Source of the DNA: Siderastrea radians
Taxonomy: Eukaryota > Cnidaria > Anthozoa > Scleractinia > Rhizangiidae
Assembly (NCBI GenBank): GCA_964017195.1
Contig: OZ024890.1
Location: 48,815,093-48,879,092 of the forward strand
Reading direction: 5' to 3'
Length of the DNA stretch: 64,000 bases
Part shown: positions 25,201 through 37,200 of the stretch, piece by piece
How positions within the stretch are numbered: position 1 is the stretch's first letter
How the letters are laid out: every line of letters starts with the position of its first letter
Position numbers and translations under genes: made by a program
Notes under the pieces: generated by a model
Told to the model about the DNA's origin: nothing
Databases searched by the model: none
Seen by the model: the letters and a program-made list of their open reading frames with translations, nothing else

Positions 25201-28200
25201 TGAAACGCACGAATCTGTTTTTAATCGAAGATGACAGAATAATCGAGGTAATGGGTGCAAATGAAAACAGAACAAGATGCCCTTCCTTGATTTCATTATT
25301 TTTCAGGGAATTAAGTGTTCGCTAAATTAGTTTGCAAAACACAAGCCGTAATATGCTCAATATGACTTGCTTTTGTTGATTTATTCTAAGATTGATAGTT
25401 CTAGATTAAGATGGTTTTGTAACGTTACTTGTTAAGCGCAATTAGCAATCATCGAGGGGCATGTACTTTATAACTTGTTTATCTTGTGAACTGTGCATAG
25501 TTAATGAGCTACTTGAATGCTGTACAATTTAATTAAAGCTATATGCGAAATATTACCAGTTCACATTTGTGTCCTGCTGTAGTTCGAAACTATTTTTGTG
25601 TTTTCCTGATGTAAGGGAGCATTGCTCGCATCACATTTGCTCTTAAATTCCACGCATAGATTGTGGTTCGTAATTTGCATAATTTAGAAATACTGGTGTT
25701 TGAAAGCGGCGCCACGTTCTTTAAACCGTATGCCCGGCACGATTTTATTTTATTATAATTAAGACCAAGTCTTTACCTTTCCACGACTGCAAGGAATTTG
25801 CTATACGAGGTCTCACCTTTTGTTAACATGTATTTTTGTTTACCTATTTTCCCTACTTTTTAAAAAGCTGTGAAACCGGGTTGATAAAAGGAACTGTTTT
25901 AACTACTCAAAACAATTACATGGAAATGTCAGTAACACTTTAGGATAAGGAAGAGTTGTACTTATCAACCAACAGTAGAATTTTGTCCTGCATTAAATTT
26001 TAAGTGTTGTGAGGAGTTACCAAAGTTATTGAAAATTGGCATTTTTGTACTAAGAAAATGTCCATTTTGTCCACCAGGGGACCCCTCTTGTAAACTGTCG
26101 AAGAAAGCATTTAGAGCCCAAACGAAAAGTGTTTTTAAAATACCCAGACAAAATGTAACTCACATACAAGATTTGAAAGAAATCTATTTCTGACCAATTT
26201 GGGTTATGAGGATCTTAGGAAGACAGCCAATTAAATTGTGGAAGTTTGACAGCGAAAATTTTCCTAATGGCAGGAATCAGTAGTCAAGCGCCGCCACGAA
26301 GGAAATGAAAGTGGACTCAACAAATGAACTTATTCTGGATTTAAGCTTTTCTTTGAATGGAATCAGGGATCTATAAAAATTGCTTCTGCATTTGTTTGTT
26401 TGTTCGTTTTTAGTTTAAAAACTTTGCTGTGCGTATTTGATTTACCATTTACCATTTATCTAGTCGAGCCTACCCCTCAACTTTGAGGATTATTGGCTGG
26501 GGTCAGCAACAGTTAATTAAATGAATAGCTAGCTAAAACAAGCCATGTAAAGCCATGTCTGATTCATTAAATTTGCTGATAAAAGTTTTGCCGCTTGGTG
26601 TTTATTGGTTCTGTTTACAGGTGTGTTTAGATCAATAATCCAGCGTTCGGTAAATTTCGTTGTCGGCCACAAACACACAAAAACGTCAATGCATGAAACA
26701 AACTTCCTGCAAAATTTTTCCATTTGTTCGGTGTTTAATTTATGCCAAGTCTTCTTTTCATCTGCGCATGTTTTCTTAACCCATTAAGCCCCAATATCCA
26801 CATGCACATTCTCCTCACTGTTCTTCATATATTTCTTATTGTACTAGTTGGGAGAATTTGCATAAACATCAAGACATTTTGCCTTTGGTGATCACCTTCT
26901 TTATTCTCATGTCCGATATGTTTGATCAATTAGTGATATTGAAAAGAGAAGTTAGACGCTTTGTACTATTTGGGGCTTTAATAAAGGGTTTTACAGTCCG
27001 GCTACACCAACCAAGGCCACCAGACAAAAATTTCTGCAAATTAGCCAATCACAGTATCGGTTGTAAACAATAGAATTTCTACAAATGTTTTTGAGGAGCG
27101 GGAGTATTAAAACGGCAAAATAGCATAAAAATATAAACTTTATTCATTTGTTTTACTAAAACTCAACATATCCAGGGCATTAACTATGGAACTTTCTCTT
27201 TCAGAGGTGAATTTTGCGTGAAGGCGCCAAGTAACGTCTACAACGTTCACAACTCAACATTAGATCGGATTGCAACTGTTCCCGTTCGATTTTGTTTACA
27301 TATCAACATTTAGACACGGTAGATTTCTCCGGTACTGTTCAATCAGAAATGGCATTTACCAGTCCTTAGAATCATCCAAAGGGACTTTGTTGTTGAAAAT
27401 ATTCCTCAGTATTATCAAGTCCTTATCCAGAGCGAAACGGTCAACATACCGACCTTCATTCTGCTTTCTTTATAGTCTTGGCCGCATAATGGCGAAGAAA
27501 TTGTTGCTCGAGCGCTCTTTTGCAACCTTGAACGAACGAAGCTCATCTGCAGCCTTAGCCTCTTTTTTCTCCAAGTCCCTGATTAGTTTCTGTAGTTCTT
27601 GAATTTCACTTTTGCTCTCTGGATGCTTCTCGCTCGCTCCGCATTTGTTCATGTCTGTGCACGGCGCATTTGAACAGCGACCCTTATAATGTCCCGCCAA
27701 ATGGCATCGGCCACAGAGTTTTCCTCGCCGTCCATTGGCTTTGCTTGATGCTTCTTCGTATTCTCTACGAACGCTTTGCAGCTGATCAGAAGCACTTGTG
27801 ATTTGTGTCTGTAACAGAGACAGGCTTTCCGTTAGTTCTGCACTTTTCCTTTCTAAATAGCTTGAGTGATCTGTCGTTTTTTCGCACGATTTTCCCTCAG
27901 TAGCGGGGCCTTCAATCGACTGCACTGATACACTGCTAGATGGGCCAACTAGCAGTGTACTGTTACCGGACACGAATTGTAAGGGCCCAGTCGATGATGG
28001 AGGAAAGAGTTCTTTGGGCTGTAGAGAGGGTTTCTTCAGTTCTTGCAGCTCTTTGTCAAGAATTCTTCGTTCCGCCAACAACAACTTGTCGGGCGAGTTT
28101 ATAATAATCTCGAGATCGTTTTCATTCATATATTTCAGTGAATGCTTGCTTCGAAAACCCCTTCTTTCAAATTCTGGCGCTAATCTTTGGAGGTTCAAGC

Positions 28201-31200
28201 CGTTAGATATCGAAGAAAGCCAGGAATAAACCTCTGAAGAAACTCCAATGTCACTTTGTCCCGCCATTTCACCGGTAGCGCAAGCACAGGTTGCGACTGA
28301 CTGACTAGAATGTTGCCAAACGTTTGATTGACAGCATTGCTTCTCCCTGAGTCCCTGTCACGCAATTACGCTCCTTACTGTAACAGTGTATAATACAATG
28401 TATTTGAAAAATATGAAAAGCCCTTTCGAGTTTAAAATTTTCGCCCCCAAGACTGCAGGCCTGTTGATGGCTGGCATGGATTTCCCCAGAAAAAGCATCC
28501 AAGCTTTAGCAAACTTCGCGTTGTGCGAATTCGCAAACTTTCAACACAAGAAGTGACAAATCAGAAGCATTTGCTGTGTCTGAGTTCATAGTGTATAGCT
28601 TTCAAACTGATAGAAAATATTTTTGCTATGATGTTGAATTATATTGAACAGAAAAATGAAATATGCACAACCAGGTACGTTGACTAAAAGACTTCAAATA
28701 TATCGGCACTTTATTTATTTCTACCAGCTCTTTATTTACTATACTTTTCGGCGGAGAGAAGCGGAAATACTGCGTCACGCAGGCTGCTTTATTTATAACG
28801 TGTGGGGAAACCCCATTCTCTCTAAACTTGTTTACAGATTCGTAAACAACTCATTCAGCTGACTGAATTGCAGGTGTACATTTACAAACAATCTCTCATA
28901 ATAAGCAAACGTGAGACAGAGAGTAACGCGCTGCATAATATTGTTTGTTACTGCAGCGGCACTGTGGTAACAATTGTTTCCTGTACAAGTGAGCCGGACA
29001 ATTAACGCTAAAGTTCATTGTTCGTGACCTACAGCAGGTATCCACAGTGTAGAAAATAGGCAACAGATTTTGCTTGTGTGATGTTTGCACACGCCTCGTA
29101 GATTGCATATTCTGTATGCTCCACCGCTAAGCGCTGATTTCGGCGTAGAAACTCTTTGATATCATGAAAGCAAAATTCGCAGCTGTTGAATTCCGGTGAA
29201 TACGGCGGCTGAAAAAGTAGGTTCACGCCACACTCTCCTAGCATCTCTCTCAGAATAGGTTCCACAAAGTGGCCATGATGGAAGCCGCAGTTGTCTAAGA
29301 TCACAGTATCACCTCTCTCCAGGACTGCTGTGCCATCTGCTCTCGTGAGATTCACTGCCTCTTCGAAAAAAAGCAGGAGCAAATTTCCGTTCGAGGGACC
29401 TTCGATGACATCAACAAAGTCTCCTCTGTAGGGGGAATGGAGAAGATTAATCGTGTAAGTACAATTAGATGCGTATCGCTGTATTTCGAAGGCAGGCTGG
29501 CCTTTGGGAGCGCTTCCGTACCGTCGATTGGCAGTTGTTTTCAAGACACTGCTCTCGTCAAAACAATGAACGGTGCGCAGATCCAAGTCCGCCATTTGCT
29601 CGAGATAAACATTTCTCAGTTCAATGTTGTCATTTCTCTGGGATTCGGCCGGTATTTGTTGTATTCTCTTTTTAGTCATAAAGAGATCGTTCCTAACACA
29701 CTTCGATATCGTGGATCTTGATGGTAAATTCCAGGGATGGGCGATCCTATCAAGTAATAGACGATCTTGTAACTCTGCTGAATAAATACTCGGCTTCATA
29801 AGTTTTTCTATTTCTATGGAGACCACAACGTCTGGAGTTATAACTCTTCTCTCTGGCTGGACTTTCATGTGCGGCAACGAACATCCTGTACGGTCATAGT
29901 CAGCTAAGACGTTTTGGACAAAATACCGGCTTGTTTTCAGCTCCGTTGCAGTCGTTCGCTTAGATATTCCGCTATGGATCATATCAAGAACTTGTTCGCG
30001 TAAAAGTCTTGGATAATAACGGCCATTATCGTAAAGTTTTCCGCTCCGATTCAAGCAAAGTCGCATGTTCTGCTCCATGGCAGAACCGTTCAGCCGTTTG
30101 AAATGTGAAACTGAAAATTTAAAATTTGCCGCGTTTCTATTGTTATCCTACTCGAACGCTATTGGCTAATTTGTAAGAAAATTTCCTGGGTGGCCTTGGT
30201 TGGAGTAGTCGGACTATAAAACAGCCTTGAAAGTTGATAACCTTGTTTGCTCGTAATTTTCTTTGTTATTGCATAAAAATGACCTCATTTTTCCATTGTC
30301 TGCAACTCTTGTCTACCGTAAAAATGATGCCATAAAATGTTGAAAACTTGGCAGTAAAAAAAGCAAACAAACAAACAAACAAACAAACGGCTCTCCCATA
30401 CGGCTCGTTGTTCCCCTTGAGCCGTTTTGAACATTTTTTGACATCATTTTATGGTAGTCTGAGGGCCTGGCTAAACTATGAGACATTGCAGTGGAAAAAC
30501 TGTTTCTCCTACTTGTTTGCTTAGTGACTAAACTGGGAAACATGTTCCCGAAGAAAACTTTCCGTCGGGAAAGCAACATTGTTTTTAACTTCTTCTTTGA
30601 AAAAAAAACATATTTTCTCGCTTCCGCGATATAGTTTCTTGCGCTGCTAAACTGGGAAACATTTGCGTCCTTAATAATCGGTACAATGCTTTTGCAGCAA
30701 CGTTTTTTTTAAAGGTTAGCCAGACCCTGGAAAAAGAGGTTCATGTGTTCATTGGCAAAGTTTTTTTTTTTCATTTGTTTCGCTGTTATTCGGTACTGGT
30801 ATAGTGAGGCAGCATAAATTACATCATTGGTTCTAAAATGAACTTCAGAAACTATCTAGTATGTAGTCTTGGAAAATCTGATCCAACCAATAGAACCAAC
30901 GTCGGTTATATAACTTAAATTTTGTTTTACAGTGGCGTTCTTAGGCACTATTGAGTCGTAAGCCTGAATCGAGTTTGGGGCATTTTTTAATTTAACTTGT
31001 TTAAAAGCTTAGGTAGCACGTTCTTGGTTAACATTCTCCAACTGACTTCTATTAGTTGCACGTATTTTGAAACAGTAAACACCTACTGGAAACATGAAGT
31101 TTCCTTAAATCCAGCATCAATCACTAATTTCAAATATTGTAGGCCATCCAGTTAGTTGTCGCACCTATTAAATACGAACTTGCCTCATGCTTCGCTCATT

Positions 31201-34200
31201 TTTACTCAAAGAGACACAGTCGCTGTCTCTACTCCTCTTTTACAAGCTCAAGGGAAGAAACGCCCTCGTAAAATTTCTAGACCCAAGAAAATTATCACAG
31301 TTTTTCTCCTAAAGGTATGGCGACAAATCCCCGAAGTCCAACGTGGCTCGACTTTTTGCAACCGTGTGGATGATCTCAGGGATCATTTTGCTGTCCATGT
31401 TCACAGCCCAAGTGTCTTCTCGTCTTACAACTCAGGAACTTCAGAGTGACAATCATTTGTTGGGTAAAAAGGTAAAATTACTCTCTTTATGCAGCATTAG
31501 TCTAATTGCTCAGGTGATTATAGAAAAGCGCCCTCTGATTGGTCGAGGATTAAGTCATATCTTGCTTTAGTATAATTTTAATGCTATATTCACCGCCCTA
31601 CCTGGTGAATATAACATTTTAAGGCTCGGCTGCTAAGCTAAGTTACATTTTTTTTTTTTTTAACTTTTTGATGTCCACATCTCAAAATTATACTAAAACA
31701 ATTATTTGCCTCAGGCTCAGTAAATATTGGCGAATATTTACCGAGCTTTCGGCTCGGTAAATATTCGCCAATATTTACTGAGCCTGAGGCGTCTGATTGA
31801 TTAGTAAAACAAGAGAACATTAGTAGCAGTGAAGTACTTTCTTTAGGGGTACCCAACAATAAAATTGGAGCAAAATACTTCAAATGTTGTTTCCTGTTTC
31901 CTCAGGCCTTCTTATAGGGACATTTGAGTGAGCTAAGACAGGTTGATCTGTTCGGATTCTTTAGCAGAAAATTTAAGTCGCAAAAAATTTTGCGACTTTT
32001 AATTGCGCGCGCAAACGATGCAACACTTGTCCTTTCCTTCACAATGCAGATAAAATAACAGCCAAGCGATCGATTAAAATCACCGATCACTTTACATGCA
32101 CCTCCGCAAATATTACCTATTGCATAACATGCACTTTATGCCAAAAGGTATACATTGGCGAAACAGGGAGGAGACTAGGCGACCGTTTCCGCGAACACTT
32201 GCGAGACGTTGAAAGAAATGACAAGGACTCATCAAAACCAGTCGCCCGACATGTTAATCTCCCTGATCATTCTAGCCAACACATGACGACCTGTGGCCTT
32301 TCCCTACATCAGGGTAACACAGAAAGCCGGAAAAATCTAGAACAAAAATCCATTTTTCAAATCGGCACACTTATCCCCACGGTATCAACGAACGCTTTTC
32401 ATTCAACGAATTTGTTCTTGTTTTTCACGTTGCCATGATTCTACCAATAGCGTTGCTCTAACACTCTCCATATAAACCAAGTGTAACCCACAATTCCTTG
32501 ATTCGCTCTGACGAAGGACTAACGCTCGAAACGTCAGCTTTCAATCTCTTTACGGTGGCCAATTTAGCTTATCAACTCAGTTGATAAATTTAAAGTTTTG
32601 TGTTTCACGTCCCCACCGACGCAGCACAACAGTTTCTTTAATTTAGAAACTAACCCCTTGTTTATTCACAATTCTGCGTGCTTACTGTTTTATTATAGAA
32701 CTCAGCACTTTCTTGCTGTTATTTGTGCGTATTTTACTACAAATTGAGACCCTGTAAGAATGTATCTTGTCATCATTATGTTGTTATTCAGATTGGAGTT
32801 CCTCCTGCCCTTTACTATGACGACTCTGACTACGCTGACTACAGGATGAAGTACTCTTTTGTGGAAGGTGTTACTAGCTTTGAAATTTTAGCGTTTTTTA
32901 GGCCCTCACAAACGAACAACCATTGGTTCCCCGCGTTTGCGCAAATGAGGAACTTTTATTGTGCAAAGAATTTTTTCTTCCAAAAAACCAGAATTCTTTT
33001 CTTTTGAAAAAAACTGAGGAATGCGCAGTTAAGCCCGAAGGCTCTGCGAGAAAAGAAATGTTGACTAGATTCCAGGGTCGCCTGGATTCAGCACTTCGTA
33101 ATATAAGCATAAGCAAAGACAAAATAGCACGCAGAAACAAAATGTCCGAAAATATGTACTCGCTTATGTCCACCAAAGAAAAATTCAGACGAACAATGTT
33201 TCCGCACATTGTTTCCTCGTTTGCGGGGGGGTCTTAAGTGAAAACAAAAAACCCTTCCTACTGCAAACGATGCCATGAACGTTTAAAAGCTTTTCACCTT
33301 TCACTGTCTCTTATAAACGGAACGACAGGGGAGGAGCTAACCATATAAAAATTTACTAATCGGGGAAAGTATTGGTATTATTCAGTTGTATTAGTAGTAT
33401 ATTTATTAGTATTCAATATATAGATACTATTATTCAAAAATGGCCGCTATAGCTTTCATTCTTTGGCTCAGTTACCAAGAAATCAATGATTTCATGTGAC
33501 AAACTATCACAAAATCTGCTTAGCTGGAAAGTTTGGGTGTTTTACTTTTAAAGGCTTAAACGTTCTGGGTAGTAAAAATAAAGATGATAGGTTTCATTTA
33601 ATGACGGTATCCATTCGAATTTGTGTGCTCATTCATCGCGGCATGAAATTTTTTTTCCCTGATCTTGCCCCCGGCCTAACCGTTTTTGACAAAACGTTTG
33701 TCTCTTGACTCGAGTTGAAAAGAAATCAATAATATCAGATACTGCTTGGGAGAATTTGATTAAACATCAAGGAACATTTACTTCGGTGATCATTTCCTTG
33801 ATTTTCATGACCTGTATGTTTGATCAAGTTGTGATATTGTAAGGAGAAATTAGATGCTTGTCACTCTTGGGGCTTAAAGGATTAATTGTATAATTTTAAG
33901 AGATTTGTATGAGAAAAGTGATTCTTTCCCTGTACCTCCCCTATCGTTCTGGGCGAAAATACGTCTTTGTATATCTTCAAGCCAAATATCACAATGGCGC
34001 TAAAACTCAGTGCAAATTATCCTTCTGAGCATGAGTAATGAAAAATCAATCCATAACTGCCGTTCGTGAATGTCTGTAATCTAGAATACGATCCCGTATT
34101 ACTAATCCTACATACAAATCATTTCAAAAAACCAAGACAAAACAAAACAAAACTTTTCACTATTGCCTTCTAGGCCTTAAATACCCCATAAAGACTACAA

Positions 34201-37200
34201 AGGCCCTGAGTGACAATGACTTGAACTCTGTAGTGGTGTTCCACTGTGAAGACAAACAGGATACGAATTCCTGGAAAGTGCTCCAATTTATGCTACCCTG
34301 CGAGGTTGGTGCGGAGATATATTATGATTCCGAGTCATCAGATCATGTGCTGATGGAAATTGACGCTGACCAAAATTACATCAAATGCATGAAGATACAT
34401 AAAGCAATGACTCGGGGATACAGAAGTAAGAACAAAACGAAGAAGCTACAGTCGTCTTGCAATAAGCTATTGGAAGAACACGACCAGCTCAAGTTTCAGT
34501 TCAAATGGGTTTACTTTAAAAGCCTGTCGGAGTACCTTATACCGCTAGGCGCTGTGACTGGTACCCTTTTTTTGGTTTTCATTGTTGGGGCTATCTGGGA
34601 TTGCTGCTGCCGAAGGAGAGGAAAGAGAAGCAAGAGACAAGGTACATGCTTCTGTATTTCTTTTCCTGTCTCTTTCTTCTGCAGCCCTTAAATTTGTTTT
34701 AGTTTATTGTATGCGGTTTTTCGCACAGGACTGAGGTAAGATAGTGGTAAAATAGCCCATCCCCCCTACAATTCCTATATCAATAATAATCCATCCAAAT
34801 ATTTTTGGATCAGCTAAATTAGGCCGCATCAGACATTTCAAATCATTTAACCTTAATCTAAGTGTTGTGAGTCAAAGAGAACCCACTACTGAAAGCGATA
34901 TTGGATAACGTTATAAGCCATTGAGAATTTGAGTGCTTTTACATGAACTGGCGCGTCGAATAGTTTAATGATAAATTTTCATCTTCCAAAACGCGATAGA
35001 TACTCAAAAGATGATTCTAATTCTCAATGGCCGACATTGTTGTCCGATAGTGACTTCATCGGGAGATGAGGACTTGGGGACTGGAACCCGGGGGAAAGGG
35101 GGAAGCGAGGAATGTACGGGAAGCAAGAAAAAACTGGGGAGGGGGAGGGGGGAAGTAGGATCCCTAATGTTGACAGGAAGTTGGAGAAATGGGCAAAAAA
35201 TTACGCAAAAATTTACAATTGTGCGAAATTTTGCAATCGAAAAAGTACAAAGGGGGGAGGAAGTGGTCTAAAATAAGGATGAAACCGGTATTTGGAGGGA
35301 ATGGGAATCGGGAAGATTTAGATCCCTCTCCATAACCCACCTCACTCAGGAGGTTAAATCTGTTAATCAGATAATACCAATGTTTCTGGTTGTCCAATCC
35401 AAGCAAGCCGAATATTTCTGCTTATAGTCCGTGCGACATACGTTCGGTTGGACCTGATTCTCAAGTTGGCGACTGGTTTGCTTCCCGATCACGCATTCCC
35501 TGGACAGTTAACTAACCAGGCTCATAGTCGGACTGGAACATCCCGGTAGAACGATACTGCAAATCTGAATGTCACCTACGATGTACAATCTCTCTGCTTA
35601 AGACAAGCCAGCGACACGGTGCTGTCAGTTTTTTGCATAGCATAGAAACCAGGGATAGGCTGTTGTTTGGGGGCCTTTGTCCTGTGACCTTGACTCCACA
35701 AGGTTACCACTGTCATACCAGGGACATTTCGAACCCCTGTCTCCAACGACTGCTATTCATTTTTCGTGTACACGTAATTGTTGTGTTTCTTATTGTGTCT
35801 CTCTTACTAGAAGATTCGGAAGCCTTTCCACTAAGCTTCATGCGTCAAGGCTCTACTAAAGAGGAAGAGGCCATGCTCAGCCAGAACTCTGCCAAGTGTT
35901 AAGGAACACAGCCGCTTATAACTTTTTACACTGTTTAAAGGGATTACCCCTTACAAATAGAATTAATCGTCTGCATAGTTAACCTCAATTAGCTTTAAAG
36001 TTTTGAAAATTTTACCTCTGCATTATCGTATTGAAAATGATGAATTTTGCTGACAAAATGAAAAGCACTTTTAGTACGTAAAGAATATTAGCTCTGCCCG
36101 TATTAGAAAAAAGGATGAAAGAATTCATGGCAAATACTTTTAATATCACATTCTAAAGTTTTGTAGAAATTTCGAATTGAACTGCTTCACTGAGTTTTAA
36201 TAATAATGAAGAAAATGAAGTGCCGTGTTTCTAAATTTTTACATACATGCCAGGGTCGCAATTGTAAGAATTTATGTAGCTCTGATTAAGGCAACGAATT
36301 TCAGTAAAAAGGATAGGAAATAGACATAGACTCAATTCATTTCCCCAAACTTTTGTCCGATTTCTGGACTCGTAATTGTTCTTCCAGGTAAATTTTAGTA
36401 TTTCCATTAATTCTTTATCTTTAGTATTCCTATTGATTCTTTCTCTTGATGGAATCCCCCGATGCTTCCATAAAGAAATTTAAAAAAAATGATAAAACAA
36501 CTTTCATGAATATACGACATGATGGGAAAGCAATGAATTGGGTCTGTTGTCACACAAGGGGTGTCTAGTTGCATAGATAAACGATTGGATTATAGATCAA
36601 CAAACCTAGTACAAAAACTCTAATTTCTTATTTCGGATAGATAGAGAAGCTTCTTGCTGCTTTTATCTAATAATTTGCATGATCGTGAATATATTACACA
36701 ATCGTGTACGTAAACTGCAGATGAAATATTTTTTGAGTAAACGATCGACCATGTACTGATGTTAACAATTCCAGCAAGTGCAAAGAAAGGTTGAAAAAAC
36801 ATTTCGGCTTGAAAAGCATTCGAACACATCAGTCTTACTATCCCAAAGCAGTACCACTGGTCGCTTTCTTTTACCAACCAGGGGTGATGTTCGTTCCTTT
36901 AGCTTTTTACTGTCACGAACTTGGCCATAATCGCTGCTTTCTTGCTCACTGCTATTTGAAAGGAGATTTTGTCACTCTCTGGAGCTCTCTCAAATAAATT
37001 TGTCACAGATATTACCTCCTTAAATAGACATTTGAGAAATTCTTGAAAAAAGAACGGTCGTTTTGAAGTCCTGTTCCTCTGGTTTATTTCTTATTCAGTA
37101 TTGCACTTAATTGATATTTACAACCACCGATGTACCACAAAGTGAACGAGGAATAAATCACGGAGGGCCATCATTGGAGTCTGGATCCGTCTTTCTATGG

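Larger units (their letters stand above)
26994..30216 (-). mobile_element. Complete-looking IS630-Tc1-mariner element (DD38E) with two genes
   Basis: Terminal inverted repeats of about 60 bp bound the element. The left starts CAGTCCGGCTACACCAACCA and the right (inverted) TAGTCCGACTACTCCAACCA; both go on to GCAAATTAGCCAATC or ACAAATTAGCCAATA. Each end is flanked by TA, the standard target of this superfamily. Length is 3,223 bp. Two uninterrupted minus-strand genes lie inside: the transposase (30078-29029) and an accessory SAM-like/zinc-knuckle protein (28267-27470). Most Tc1/mariner elements have one gene, so the second is unusual. It lies in gene B intron 2 on the opposite strand. Confidence 0.85.

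Noticed and set aside
32898..33276. Overlapping frames on both strands in gene B intron 4
   Set aside because: The block has repeat-like ends and the frames overlap antisense; no family features.
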